A stretch of DNA of 64,000 bases from Rubrivivax sp. Lineage in GTDB: Bacteria; Pseudomonadota; Gammaproteobacteria; Burkholderiales; Burkholderiaceae_C. The notes beneath the pieces were generated by a model. That model had not been told where the DNA came from. It made no database searches and saw only the letters and a program-made list of their open reading frames with translations. Numbering within the stretch: the stretch's first letter is position 1; every line of letters begins with the position of its first letter. Positions 47,336-55,762 of the stretch are shown piece after piece. The position numbers and the translations under genes are program-made. The DNA is taken from contig JAHBZT010000001.1 in assembly GCA_019635315.1 (NCBI GenBank), positions 1,100,001 to 1,164,000 of the forward strand, written 5' to 3'.

Positions 47336-47806
47336 ATGAAGCACGTCTTTCCCCATGCCCTGCGGCTGGCGGCCTGCGCCGCCCTCGTCTCCAGTGTCGC
47401 CACCGCGGCCCTGGCGCAGGACCCCGCCAAGGCGCCGGAGCGGTCGCAGGTCAAGGTCAACTTCATCGACCACTCGGCGGATTCGCTGATCGACCGGGAC
47501 ACCGCCGTGGCCGTGATGGCCGCCAACGTGCCGGCGCGCCTGTGGCGCGTCTACCCGGCCAGCAAGTACGCGCTGCTCAGCCAGGTCGAGGGCGGCGTCA
47601 CCGGCGCCGGCACCTGCGTGGTGACCGCGCGCGTGATCCTGCTGCCGCTGACGCCGACGGTGCGCGCGGTCCTGTTCCGCCCGCAGAAGACCGCCACCGC
47701 CTTCGACTCGGTGGCCGGCGCCGGCCGCGAGCAGTGCCAGGCGGTGGCGCGCGAGAAGCTCAAGGAAGCGACGACGGCGGTCGTCTCGGCGCTGGTCAAG
47801 ACCTGA
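47336..47806 (+). CDS. Small exported protein, unknown
   Basis: 156-aa protein with a signal peptide (LAACAALVSSVATAALAQ) followed by a mature part of ~127 residues with two Cys (GAGTCVVTARVILLPL; GREQCQAVAREKL), possibly a disulfide. No family recognised. ATG at 47336, 44 bp after the cNMP-binding gene; possibly in the same transcript. Confidence 0.7.
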   Translation: MKHVFPHALRLAACAALVSSVATAALAQDPAKAPERSQVKVNFIDHSADSLIDRDTAVAVMAANVPARLWRVYPASKYALLSQVEGGVTGAGTCVVTARVILLPLTPTVRAVLFRPQKTATAFDSVAGAGREQCQAVAREKLKEATTAVVSALVKT

Positions 47807-47840
47807 TCGCGCGGACGCGCGCGCTCCGGCCTGCGCTTCT

Positions 47841-48485
47841 TCAGCGCGCGGTCGCCAGCTTCATCGTCCAGTAGGTGCGGTAGGTGTTGCCGGCGCCGCC
47901 GGCGACGCAGGCCACGCCGATGTCGCGCAGGCGCTCGTTCATCAGGTTGACGCAGTGGCCCGGGCTGGCCATCCAGGCGTCGACGACCGCGGCCACCGTC
48001 GGCTGGCCGGCGGCGATGTTCTCGCCCCAGGTGCTCCAGGCATAGCCGGCGGCGGTGATGCGCTGGCCGGCGTTGCGGCCGTCGCTGCCGGTGTGGCTGA
48101 AGAAGTTGCCGGCCACCATGTCGTCGCTGTGCACCAGCGCCGCGGCGGCCAGCGCCGGGCTCCAGGCCAGGCCGCCGGTGGCGGCGAAGGGGCCGCGGTC
48201 GCCGCAGGTCGCGCCCGCGCGGCGGTAGGCATTCACGCGTGTCAACACCTCGGCCTGGAAGTCGGCCAGCTGGCAGGTGGCGCGGCTGCCGGCGACGCCG
48301 GGATCGGGCGTCGGGTCGGGTGTCGGGCTGGGCGGCGGCGGCGTCGGGGCGGCCGGCGGTGCGGCCACCGGTGGCGCGCCGCCGTCGCTGCCGCCACCGC
48401 CGCCGCAGGCCGCGAGTGTGCACAGCGCCACCAGCGCGAACAGCGTGGGGGCGCGACGAAGCAGGGGCGGGGGACGGCGGTGCAT
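47841..48485 (-). CDS. CAP/SCP-domain lipoprotein
   Basis: Protein of about 214 aa with a lipoprotein signal (ALVALCTLAACGGGG; lipobox LAAC), a Pro/Ala-rich linker, and a CAP (cysteine-rich secretory/PR-1) domain: NAYRRAGATCG, SDDMVAGNFFSHTGSDG, GYAWSTWGENIAAGQPTV, WMASPGHCVNLMNE. I set the start at MHRRPPPLLR (48485) rather than 12 bp earlier. Likely outer-membrane-anchored and exported; CAP domains often bind sterols or lipids, but function here is unknown. Convergent with the small exported protein gene. Confidence 0.85.
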   Translation of the reverse strand: MHRRPPPLLRRAPTLFALVALCTLAACGGGGGSDGGAPPVAAPPAAPTPPPPSPTPDPTPDPGVAGSRATCQLADFQAEVLTRVNAYRRAGATCGDRGPFAATGGLAWSPALAAAALVHSDDMVAGNFFSHTGSDGRNAGQRITAAGYAWSTWGENIAAGQPTVAAVVDAWMASPGHCVNLMNERLRDIGVACVAGGAGNTYRTYWTMKLATAR

Positions 48486-48604
48486 GCCCGGCAGCATCGG
48501 CCGCGCGGCGCCGCGACGGCGTGACGAGTTGCTACCAGGCGGCGTCGCCGGTCACAACCCGGCACCGGCCGCGGCGCGGGTGTGAATTCGTGCCGGCGAC
48601 CGGG

Positions 48605-49612
48605 TCAGCGGGCGGGCTCAGCCGGCGGCGACCACAGCCCGCGCTGCTGCGCCAGCAGCCGCACCAGGCCGAGCAGCGCGTCGATGTTCGGCGTCGCCAG
48701 GCCCAGGCGCTGGCCGATTTCGCGCACCGCGCCGACCAGCGCGTCGACCTCCATCGGCCGGCCGGCCTCCAGGTCCTGCAGCATCGAGCTGCGGAAGGCG
48801 CCGAGCTTGCGCGTCACCGCATGGCGCTGCTCGGGCTGCTGGTCGATGGGGATGCCGAAGGCCGCGCCGATGGCCTGCGCCTCCAGCATCACCGCGCTGC
48901 AGAAGCCGCGCACCAGCGGGTCGTCGAGGATGCGGTCGGCGGTGGCGCCGGTCAGCGCCGAGACCGGGTTGATGGTCATGTTGCCCCAGAGCTTGAACCA
49001 GACGTCGCGCTGGATGCGCTCGGAGACGGTGACCGCGAAGCCGGCGTCGGCGAGCAGCGTGGCGACCGCGTCCAGCCGTTCGTCGCGTGCACCCGCCGGG
49101 TGGCCGATGATCAGCCCGTTGCCGTTGACATGGCGCACGCGGCCGGGCGCCGGCGTGCTGCTCGACAGGTGCACGACGCCGCCGATCACGCGCGCTGCCG
49201 GCAGCAGCGCGCCGACCGCGCCGCCGGGGTCCACGCTCTGCACGATCCAGCCGTCGCAGGGGCCGCCCAGGCCGGCGAAGAACCACCAGGGCACGCCGTT
49301 CATCGCCGTCAGCACCTGGCCCTGCGCGCCGGCCAGTTCGGCCACCGCGGGGGCCACCGCGGCCAGCGCCGGGCCCTTGACGGCCAGCACCACCAGGTCC
49401 TGCGGCCCCAGCTCGGCGGCGCTGGCCGCCACGCGCAGCGGCACCCGGCGTTCGCCGTCGGCCGTCTCCGCGATCAGGCCCTGCGTGCGCACCGCCTCCA
49501 GCGTCGCGCCGCGCGCCAGCGCCGAGAGTTCCACGCGCCCGGCCGGCAGGCCGTGCAGCCAGGCCGCAAACTGGCCGCCGATGGCCCCGAGGCCGACGAT
49601 GCAGATCTTCAT
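48605..49612 (-). CDS. 2-dehydropantoate 2-reductase family protein
   Basis: 335-aa NADPH-dependent ketopantoate reductase family (pantothenate synthesis), or a paralogue acting on a related 2-keto acid. N-terminal Rossmann motif MKICIVGLGAIGGQ; active-site region DVWFKLWGNMTINPVSALTG with catalytic Lys. Several PanE-like paralogues exist in Burkholderiales, so I do not assign panE. The gene is followed upstream by a large inverted repeat at 49622-49680. Confidence 0.88.
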   Translation of the reverse strand: MKICIVGLGAIGGQFAAWLHGLPAGRVELSALARGATLEAVRTQGLIAETADGERRVPLRVAASAAELGPQDLVVLAVKGPALAAVAPAVAELAGAQGQVLTAMNGVPWWFFAGLGGPCDGWIVQSVDPGGAVGALLPAARVIGGVVHLSSSTPAPGRVRHVNGNGLIIGHPAGARDERLDAVATLLADAGFAVTVSERIQRDVWFKLWGNMTINPVSALTGATADRILDDPLVRGFCSAVMLEAQAIGAAFGIPIDQQPEQRHAVTRKLGAFRSSMLQDLEAGRPMEVDALVGAVREIGQRLGLATPNIDALLGLVRLLAQQRGLWSPPAEPAR

Positions 49613-49621
49613 GCGCGCAGT

Positions 49622-49680
49622 CTAGGGCCTGTTCATGCCACGGGACGCGACCCCTTCCCGTGGTGTGAACAGACCCTAGG
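49622..49680. repeat. Large inverted repeat between two minus-strand genes
   Basis: 49622-49645 and 49656-49679 are reverse complements with about three mismatches (arms CTAGGG..TGTTCA..CCACGGGA), around a ~10-base loop. It lies between the DUF1415 gene stop (49683) and the PanE-family start (49612). It could be a bidirectional terminator-like hairpin, or a remnant of a mobile palindromic element with GAACAGACCCTAG ends. Confidence 0.65.
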
Positions 49681-49682
49681 CG

Positions 49683-50234
49683 TCAGTCCTCGAACAAGCG
49701 CCGCCAACCCGCCGGACCCAGCCGACGCAGCGTGGCCAGGTTGCGCTCGACGATGCGGTCGGCGTCCGGCGTGTCGGCCACTGCCTGCGTGATGCTGTCC
49801 TCGCGCAGCAGGTGCAGCGTCGGCCAGGGCGAGCGGTTGGTGGCGTTGGTGATGTCGTCGGGCCCGGTGCCTTCGAAGCGGTAGTCGGGGTGGAAGCTCG
49901 CGACCTGCAGCGTGCCTTCCAGGCCGAGTGCCTCGATCGCGGCATCGGCGAGGTCGAGGAAGTCGTTGTAGTCGGCGAAGTCGGCCAGCACGCGCGGGTG
50001 CACGATCAGCGTCGTCTCGACCTCGGCCGGGTCGGCCGCGGCCAGGAACTGCAGTTCGGCGGCCAGCTGCGCCAGCAGGGCCTCGGCATCGGTCGCGTCG
50101 CTGAGCACCCAGCGGATGCGGTCCTTGGCGTGCACCGCCTTCGCGAACGGGCACAGGTTCAGGCCGATGACGGCACGCTCCAGCCAGCGGCGCGTGGCGG
50201 CGATCGGGTCGTCGGCGGGCGGCATGGCGCTCAT
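49683..50234 (-). CDS. DUF1415 protein
   Basis: 183-aa protein of DUF1415 (VIGLNLCPFAKAVHAKDRIR; VETTLIVHPRVLADFADYND; FEGTGPDDITNATNRSPWP). The single conserved Cys sits in NLCPF. Function unknown. The ATG at 50234 overlaps the soxA stop (ATGA), so it is the last gene of the sox operon here; such coupling with sox genes may be lineage-specific. Confidence 0.85.
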   Translation of the reverse strand: MSAMPPADDPIAATRRWLERAVIGLNLCPFAKAVHAKDRIRWVLSDATDAEALLAQLAAELQFLAAADPAEVETTLIVHPRVLADFADYNDFLDLADAAIEALGLEGTLQVASFHPDYRFEGTGPDDITNATNRSPWPTLHLLREDSITQAVADTPDADRIVERNLATLRRLGPAGWRRLFED

Positions 50235-50965
50235 GGTCGCACGCCCGGGGTCTCGAGCGCCATGCCGGCGGCGCGCTGCATCAGGAAGGTCTCCAGCGCC
50301 AGCATCTCGTCGCTGTCCCAGTCCCAGGGTTCGGCGCGCACGCCGACCTGGCAGCCACGCAGCCGGCGCTGCAGCGTGCCCGGGCCCTGCCATTCCAGCC
50401 GGTAGATCGGGTAGCCGGTCGGGTGGCCCTGCGGGATCAGGCTGCCGCCCAGCCGGCGGCCGGCATGGGCGTCGTGACATTGCGCGCACGACAGGTCGAG
50501 CTGGCCCAGGCGCTGGCGCCACAGCCGCGCGCCGAGTTCCCGCGCCGGCGCCAGTCGGGCGTCGGCCGGCGGCGCGATGGGCAGGCCGCGCGACAGGTGG
50601 CCGAGGTAGGTCTCCATCGCCAGCAGCTCGTCGCTGCCCGTCGCCCAGCGCGGACGTTTCAGGTGTCGCTCTCGGCAGGCGTTGACGCGGCCGGCGAGGT
50701 TGAGCACGCGGCCGGCCGCGCCGTCGAAGGCCGGGTAGCGGGCTGCCACGCCGCGCATCGCGCTCGCGTCGTGGCAGGTGGCGCAATCGGCGGCGAACCG
50801 GCGCTGGCCGTCGGCCACCCACAGCATCGCCGGATTCTGCGTATCGTCGCGCTGCAGCGCCTGCACGGCCGGGGTCATGTCGTCGAAGCCGGAGCGGAGC
50901 GGTTCGGCCTGCGCCAGGCCCGCGACCAGCGCGAGCGCCGCGGCCAGCGTGCCGGGCAGCCTCAC
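50231..50965 (-). CDS. soxA: SoxA, diheme cytochrome c of thiosulfate oxidation
   Basis: 244-aa periplasmic protein with signal peptide (LAAALALVAGLAQAEP) and two CxxCH haem sites (CATCH, CAQCH), plus the active-site Cys in RGCQVGVRAEPWDWDSDE. With SoxX it forms SoxAX, which joins thiosulfate to the SoxY carrier Cys. The stop overlaps the DUF1415 start; its ATG overlaps soxZ's stop (ATGA). Confidence 0.95.
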   Translation of the reverse strand: MRLPGTLAAALALVAGLAQAEPLRSGFDDMTPAVQALQRDDTQNPAMLWVADGQRRFAADCATCHDASAMRGVAARYPAFDGAAGRVLNLAGRVNACRERHLKRPRWATGSDELLAMETYLGHLSRGLPIAPPADARLAPARELGARLWRQRLGQLDLSCAQCHDAHAGRRLGGSLIPQGHPTGYPIYRLEWQGPGTLQRRLRGCQVGVRAEPWDWDSDEMLALETFLMQRAAGMALETPGVRP

Positions 50966-51285
50966 GTCGCTTCGATGCGCACGCTCTCGGCATGCGCGAA
51001 GCCGCGGTCGCCTGCCCAGCGCACGACCAGCGTACCGCTGGCCGGCAGCCGCAGGTGGAAGGCGAAATAGGGGTTGGCGGCGATGGCGGCGTGCAGCTCG
51101 GCCGCGAAGACCAGTTCGCCGTCGAAGCGCGCCTCCAGCGTGCGCACCAGGTCGCGCGGCAGCAGGCGACCGTCGCTGTCGCGGCGGTGGCCGGTCTCCA
51201 TCGGGTGCGCGATCAGCGCGCGGATCTCGACCACCTCGCCGCGCCGCGCGCTGGCGAGGGCATGCAGCAGGGCGCGCACGCTCAT
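50962..51285 (-). CDS. soxZ: SoxZ, sulfur carrier partner
   Basis: 107-aa beta-sandwich protein, partner of SoxY (SoxYZ). IRALIAHPMETGHRRDSDG and PYFAFHLRLPASGTLVVRW are family features. ATG at 51285, 4 bp after the soxY stop. No signal peptide, as expected since SoxZ is exported with SoxY. Confidence 0.93.
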   Translation of the reverse strand: MSVRALLHALASARRGEVVEIRALIAHPMETGHRRDSDGRLLPRDLVRTLEARFDGELVFAAELHAAIAANPYFAFHLRLPASGTLVVRWAGDRGFAHAESVRIEAT

Positions 51286-51289
51286 CGCC

Positions 51290-51727
51290 TCAACCCTCCA
51301 CGCAGGCCGCGAGCGTGACCAGCACGTCCACGCGCTGCTGCCACACGCTGCCGTCGGCCAGCTGCGCCAGCGCGACCACGCCGCCCGAGGTGGCCAGCCG
51401 CATGCGCGTGGCGACCTGCGCGCGACCGGCCAGCGGCCCGAGCGTGAAGACCGCGACCTCGGGGCTGGGGTTGCGTTCGGTGACGAGCGCGATGCGGCGC
51501 ACCTGATCGACCGGCGCATCGACCGTCACCTCCACCGGCACGGTGTTGCCGTTCTCGACCAGTTCGGCGATCGTCAGCTTGACGCGGCCGTCGCGTGGTG
51601 TCGCGCCACCAGCGAAGCGGTCGATGGCGGCACGCATCGCTTCAGGAGTCGCCGCTGCCGGCCGCACGACCAGCAACGCGCCGGCACCGGCCAGCAGCAA
51701 CGAACGGCGGGTGGTGGTCGCGTTCAC
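51290..51727 (-). CDS. soxY: SoxY, sulfur-carrier subunit with an atypical C-terminus
   Basis: 145-aa exported protein (Tat-like start TTRRSLLLAGAGALLVVRP). I set the GTG start at 51727, giving a typical SoxY length; a frame-open start lies 120 bp further up inside the repeat block. The family normally ends in a GGCGG swinging arm whose Cys carries the sulfur intermediate; here the end is VLVTLAACVEG. The Cys is kept but the Gly pattern is lost and one extra residue follows. SD is weak. Confidence 0.88.
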   Translation of the reverse strand: MNATTTRRSLLLAGAGALLVVRPAAATPEAMRAAIDRFAGGATPRDGRVKLTIAELVENGNTVPVEVTVDAPVDQVRRIALVTERNPSPEVAVFTLGPLAGRAQVATRMRLATSGGVVALAQLADGSVWQQRVDVLVTLAACVEG

Positions 51728-51863
51728 TTCAGGCACTCCCGCGCGCGAGGTGCTGGCACGGGCGCGGAGTCGTTTCTGACTGGCGCCCGGCTGATGACGG
51801 CTTGCGGCGCATTGCCGCCGTTCGCGTCTCGTGTGTTTGGCCGGCATGCAAGTGCCTGCGCAT

Positions 51864-52100
51864 CGCGCCAGGCGGTACCCGCTGCCGGCTCAGGGTTCCG
51901 CGGTCGCCGCCTGCGGCGGCGACGTCCCTGCGCTGCTCGCTTCGGGGTCGCGCCGCCCAACTCACTTCGCTCGCTGCGCTCGCTCCGTTCGGACACCGGC
52001 GGCGAGTCAGTTGTGGAGGCGCGCACTGCGTGCGCGCCGACCCCGAAGCTGCGCTGCTCGGCGCTTCACTATTCGCCGGCAGCGGGTACCGCCTGGCGCG
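51864..52100. repeat. Inverted-repeat module 1 (237 bp)
   Basis: Outer arms 51864-51889 and 52075-52100 are perfect 26-bp reverse complements (CGCGCCAGGCGG...). Inner arms CTTCGGGGTCG at 51940-51950 and CGACCCCGAAG at 52038-52048 are also complementary. The core 51957-52024 (68 bp) lies between and recurs in reverse in module 2. A local stem GTCGCCGCC...GGCGGCGAC also lies near 51904-51922. Confidence 0.8.
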
Positions 52101-52149
52101 AGGTCCACCGACAGTGGCATGTGACCTGGTGGAACGCCACCGCCGTATC

Positions 52150-52386
52150 GCGAAGCCGCGTGGGGGCAGCCCGCAGCGCCCATGGGAGGCGCCGAGAAGC
52201 GCAGGGCTCCTGGCCGCGCGCGCAGCGCGCCTCCCCAACTGACTCGCCGCCGATGTCCGAACGGAGCGAACGAAGTGAGCGAAGTGAGTTGGCGGCGGGC
52301 CAGGAGCCCGAGCATCGCAGGGCAGTCGGTGCGCAGCGCCGACCGCCGGACTCTGGGCGCTGCGGGCTGCCCCCACGCGGCTTCGC
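52150..52386. repeat. Inverted-repeat module 2 (237 bp)
   Basis: Outer arms 52150-52181 and 52355-52386 are perfect 32-bp reverse complements (GCGAAGCCGCGTGGGGG...). Inner arms GGGCTCCTGGCC at 52204-52215 and GGCCAGGAGCCC at 52298-52309. The 68-bp core at 52225-52292 is the reverse complement of that in module 1 with about five mismatches. The arms differ in sequence from module 1 but the layout and length are the same. Confidence 0.8.
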
Positions 52387-52468
52387 TGCGCCGGTGTCGG
52401 CACGCACGCGCGGCGCACCGCCGCGAGTGTCGGCATCGCGCCGCAAGCAGCCGACCGAGTCATCAGGC

Positions 52469-52882
52469 TCACTTCAGCGTCGCCAGCCAGGCCACCACGT
52501 CCTCGACCTGCTGCGCGTCGAGAATCGGCTTGCCCTGCCAGGCGCGGCCGACGCGGTTCAGGCCCGCGCCGCCGTCGGCGCGGTGGAAGGCGGGCATCAG
52601 GCTGTCGGGGTTCAGCGCGCGCGCGTCGGCCACGCGCAGGCGCAGCTGGGCCGCGGTCCACCGCGTGCCGGCGCCGGCGAGGTCGGTCGCCAGGGTGCCC
52701 TGCTGGCGCACTTCGGCAATCGGCGCCTGGTGGCACAGCAGGCACAGCCCGACCTGGCGGTCGGCGACGATCGCGCGGCCGCGCGCCGCGTCGCCGGGCG
52801 TGGCGGTCAGCGGCTGCGGGATGCCGTCGCCGACGATCGCCAGGCCGCCGACCAGGCCGCTCAGCGCCAGCGCGGCGATCAT
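52469..52882 (-). CDS. soxX: SoxX, cytochrome c subunit of SoxAX
   Basis: 137-aa monoheme cytochrome c. GRAIVADRQVGLCLLCHQAP is the SoxX haem site (CxxCH), with the distal Met in SLMPAFHR and GKPILDAQQVEDVVAWLATL at the end. The N-terminus (MIAALALSGLVGGLAIV) is hydrophobic but without a positive n-region, an odd export signal. The ATG overlaps the stop of the upstream molybdenum hydroxylase gene (ATGA). Confidence 0.92.
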   Translation of the reverse strand: MIAALALSGLVGGLAIVGDGIPQPLTATPGDAARGRAIVADRQVGLCLLCHQAPIAEVRQQGTLATDLAGAGTRWTAAQLRLRVADARALNPDSLMPAFHRADGGAGLNRVGRAWQGKPILDAQQVEDVVAWLATLK

Positions 52883-55089
52883 GCCTTCAGGCTGTGGCGC
52901 GACAGCGGCAGCTCGCGGATGCGCTTGCCGGTCGCGGCGAAGATCGCATTCAGCACCGCCGGTGCAGCGACCGCGATCGTCGGCTCGCCGACGCCGCCCC
53001 AGAAGCCGCCGGAGGGCATCACGATGGTCTCGACCTTAGGCATGTCCTTGATGCGCATCATCGGGTAGGTGTCGAAGTTCAGCTGCTCGATGCGGCCGTC
53101 CTTCACCGTGCAGGCGCCGTACAGCATGGCCGTCAGGCCGTAGACGAAGCTGCCCTCGACCTGGGCCTCGATCTGCTGCGGGTTGACGGCGTGGCCGCAG
53201 TCGGTGGCGGCGACGATGCGGTGGATCTTCAGCTCGCCCTCGCGCGACACCGAGACCTCGGCGCAGGCGGCGACGTAGCTGCCGAAGCCGTGCGTCTGCG
53301 CGAGGCCGCGGAAGACCTTCTGCCCGCCCACGTCGGGCGCCGGGCGGCCCCAGCCGGCGCGCTCGGCCACCGCGTCGAGCACCGCGAGATGCTTGGGGTG
53401 GTTCTTCATCAGCTCGCGGCGCAGCGCCAGCGGGTCCTGGTTCGTCGCGTGCGCGATCTCGTCGACGAAGCATTCGAGGTAGATCGCATTCTGGTTCAGG
53501 TTGACGCCGCGCCAGAAGCCCGGCGGCACATGCGGGTTGCGCATCGCGTGGTCGACCAGCAGGTTCGGCACCGTATAGCCGATGGCCGATTCGGCGCCAC
53601 CCGGGTTGAGGCCCTGGAAGACCACCGGGTCGCGGCCGTCGCGCACGTTCTGCGGGAAGATGCCGGCCAGGATGCTCTGCCCGCTGATGCGCATGTGCAG
53701 CGCCTGCAGCCGGCCCTGCGCGTCCAGCCCGGCCGTCAGCTTGCACTGCGTGACCGGGTGGAACAGGCCATGCGCCATGTCCTCCTCGCGGCTCCACAGC
53801 AGCTTGACCGGCGTGCCGGGCAACTCCTTCGCGATGGTCACCGCCTGACGCACCCAGTCGTGCACCGCGCCGCGGCGACCGAAGCCGCCGCCGAGGTGGA
53901 TCTTGTAGACCTCGCACTGCGCCGGCGGCAGCCCGGCCGCGGCGGCGGTGGCGGCGAGCGCGGCCTCGCCGTTCTGCGTCGGCGTCCAGACCTCGCAACG
54001 CTGCGGCGTCCATCGCGCCGTCGCGTTCATGGTCTCCATCGTCGCGTGGTTCTGGTGCGGGTAGCTGTAGACCGCCTCGATGCGCCGCGCGGCCGAGGCC
54101 AGCGCGGCCTTCGCGTCGCCCTGGCGGTTGCCCACCGCGGCCTGCTCGGCGTCGAGCCCGGCGCGGATCGTCGCGTCGATGGCGGCCTGCTGCTGCTGCA
54201 GGTTCGGCCCGTAGTCCCAGTCCACCGGCAGTGCGTCCAGCGCCTTCTTCGCCCGCCACCAGGTGTCGGCGACCACGGCCACCGCGCTGTCGCCGACGCG
54301 CACCACCTTCCTCACGCCGGGCATCTTCTCCACCGCCGCGGCGTCGAAGCCGCGCAGCTTGCCGCCGAAGACCGGGCAGTCGCGGATGGCGGCATTCAGC
54401 ATGCCGGGCAGCCTGAGGTCGGAGCCGTAGACCTGCCGGCCGTTGGTCTTCTCCACCGTGTCCAGCCGCGCGATGCGCTGGCCGACCAGCTTCCAGTCCT
54501 TCGGGTCCTTCAGCGCCACGTCGGCGGGTGGCGTCAGCTTCGCCGCGGCGGCGGCGACCGCGCCGTAGGTCGTGCGGCGGCCGCTGCCGGCATGCGTGAT
54601 GACGCCCTGGTCGGCGCGGCACTCGGCGGCCGGCACGCCCCAGCCCTGGGCCGCCGCCTGCACGAGCATCGTGCGCGCGGCAGCGCCGCCCTTGCGCACG
54701 TAGTCGTGGCTCTCGCGGATGCCGCGGCTGCCGCCGGTGGAGAAATTGCCCCACACGCGCTGGCGCGCCAGGTTCTGGCCCGGCGTCGGGTATTCGGTCG
54801 TCACGCGGGTCCAGTCGCACTCCAGTTCCTCGGCGACCAGCTGCGCCAGGCCGGTCAGCGTGCCCTGGCCCATCTCGCTGCGCGCGATGCGGATGACCAC
54901 GCGCTCGTCCGGATGTACCACGACCCAGGCCGTGATCTCCGGCGCCGCGCCCTGCGCCGCGGCGCGGGTCGGGAAGCCCAGCACGAAGCCGCCGCCGGCG
55001 GCCAGCGCGCCGAGTGCCGCGGTGCTGCCCAGGAAGCCGCGGCGCGTGACGGCAGTGGCGCCCGTGGTGTCGATGACGGGGTGGTTCAT
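52879..55089 (-). CDS. Molybdenum hydroxylase large subunit (IorB-like)
   Basis: 736-aa xanthine oxidase-family molybdopterin subunit with a Tat signal (AVTRRGFLGSTAALGALAAG). Landmarks: ARSEMGQGTLTGLAQLVAEE, HLGGGFGRRG, SREEDMAHGLFHP, GFWRGVNLNQNA and VGEPTIAVAAPAVLNAIFA with the catalytic-type Glu. The domain order matches isoquinoline 1-oxidoreductase beta-like periplasmic enzymes. With the 2Fe-2S partner upstream (2-bp gap) it should oxidise an aldehyde or N-heterocycle. Electrons would need an acceptor; the overlapping SoxX gene is an intriguing candidate. Confidence 0.92.
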   Translation of the reverse strand: MNHPVIDTTGATAVTRRGFLGSTAALGALAAGGGFVLGFPTRAAAQGAAPEITAWVVVHPDERVVIRIARSEMGQGTLTGLAQLVAEELECDWTRVTTEYPTPGQNLARQRVWGNFSTGGSRGIRESHDYVRKGGAAARTMLVQAAAQGWGVPAAECRADQGVITHAGSGRRTTYGAVAAAAAKLTPPADVALKDPKDWKLVGQRIARLDTVEKTNGRQVYGSDLRLPGMLNAAIRDCPVFGGKLRGFDAAAVEKMPGVRKVVRVGDSAVAVVADTWWRAKKALDALPVDWDYGPNLQQQQAAIDATIRAGLDAEQAAVGNRQGDAKAALASAARRIEAVYSYPHQNHATMETMNATARWTPQRCEVWTPTQNGEAALAATAAAAGLPPAQCEVYKIHLGGGFGRRGAVHDWVRQAVTIAKELPGTPVKLLWSREEDMAHGLFHPVTQCKLTAGLDAQGRLQALHMRISGQSILAGIFPQNVRDGRDPVVFQGLNPGGAESAIGYTVPNLLVDHAMRNPHVPPGFWRGVNLNQNAIYLECFVDEIAHATNQDPLALRRELMKNHPKHLAVLDAVAERAGWGRPAPDVGGQKVFRGLAQTHGFGSYVAACAEVSVSREGELKIHRIVAATDCGHAVNPQQIEAQVEGSFVYGLTAMLYGACTVKDGRIEQLNFDTYPMMRIKDMPKVETIVMPSGGFWGGVGEPTIAVAAPAVLNAIFAATGKRIRELPLSRHSLKA

Positions 55090-55091
55090 GC

Positions 55092-55595
55092 TCAGGCGCT
55101 CCTCACGACGTGGACCACGTCGATGCCGGCGTCGGCGGCGGCGCGTGTCTCGCCGGCCGCGACCTTGATCGCCGCGCGCACACGGTTGTAGGTGCCGCAG
55201 CGGCAGATGTTGGTGATCGCGGCGTCGATGTCGGTGTCGGTGGGTCGCGGCTTGTCCTTCAGCAGCGCGGCGGCGGCCATCAGCATGCCGCTCTGGCAGT
55301 AGCCGCACTGCGGCACGTCCAGCTGCACCCAGGCCTTCTGCAGCGGGTGGCTGGTGTCGGGCGACAGGCCCTCGATGGTGGTGATCTTCTGCGTGGGCTG
55401 CAGCGCCGAGACCGGCAGCACGCAGCTGCGCACCGGCGCGCCGTCGACATGCACCGTGCAGGCGCCGCACTGCGCGATGCCGCAGCCGTACTTGGTGCCG
55501 GTCAGCCCGAGCTGCTCGCGCAAGACCCACAGCAGCGGGGTGTCGGGTTCGGCGTCGAACTCGCGTTCGCTGCCGTTGACGTTCAGTCGGGCCAT
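55092..55595 (-). CDS. 2Fe-2S subunit of the molybdenum hydroxylase (IorA-like)
   Basis: 167-aa electron-transfer subunit with two [2Fe-2S] clusters: plant-ferredoxin type ([15 protein letters not shown] with a later Cys) and the helical domain ([27 protein letters not shown]). ATG at 55595 after GGAGG. Partner of the large subunit encoded 2 bp downstream. Divergent from the dienelactone hydrolase gene. Confidence 0.95.
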   Translation of the reverse strand: MARLNVNGSEREFDAEPDTPLLWVLREQLGLTGTKYGCGIAQCGACTVHVDGAPVRSCVLPVSALQPTQKITTIEGLSPDTSHPLQKAWVQLDVPQCGYCQSGMLMAAAALLKDKPRPTDTDIDAAITNICRCGTYNRVRAAIKVAAGETRAAADAGIDVVHVVRSA

Positions 55596-55762
55596 CGTGC
55601 CGCCTCCGGGACCTGTTGCCAGCCGCCGATGATGCGCCGCTTCGCGAAGACCGCAAGAGCGGTCGGCCCTTGCGGGCCGTGACGGCCCCTCGGCCCTTGG
55701 ACGCACGCGCCGGCTCGCGTAATCTCCGGGCTCCCCGACAGCCTGCAGCAGGAGACCACAGC

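Larger units (their letters stand above)
51728..52468. repeat. 741-bp palindromic repeat block splitting the sox genes
   Basis: The gap between soxY and soxX is dominated by nested inverted repeats. Two modules (51864-52100 and 52150-52386) are each exactly 237 bp; they share a ~68-bp core in opposite orientation, each flanked by its own arm pairs. Some frames across it (for example SER-repeat reading frames) are not plausible genes. No transposase or other gene is seen. Confidence 0.8.

Noticed and set aside
51724-52315. Frames encoding SERSERSER-type repeats in the soxX-soxY block
   Set aside because: Arise from the GAGCGAA-type repeats in the palindromic modules; no ribosome site and no continuity.
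51728-52468. CRISPR array
   Set aside because: Repeats are paired inverted modules rather than regularly spaced direct repeats with unique spacers.
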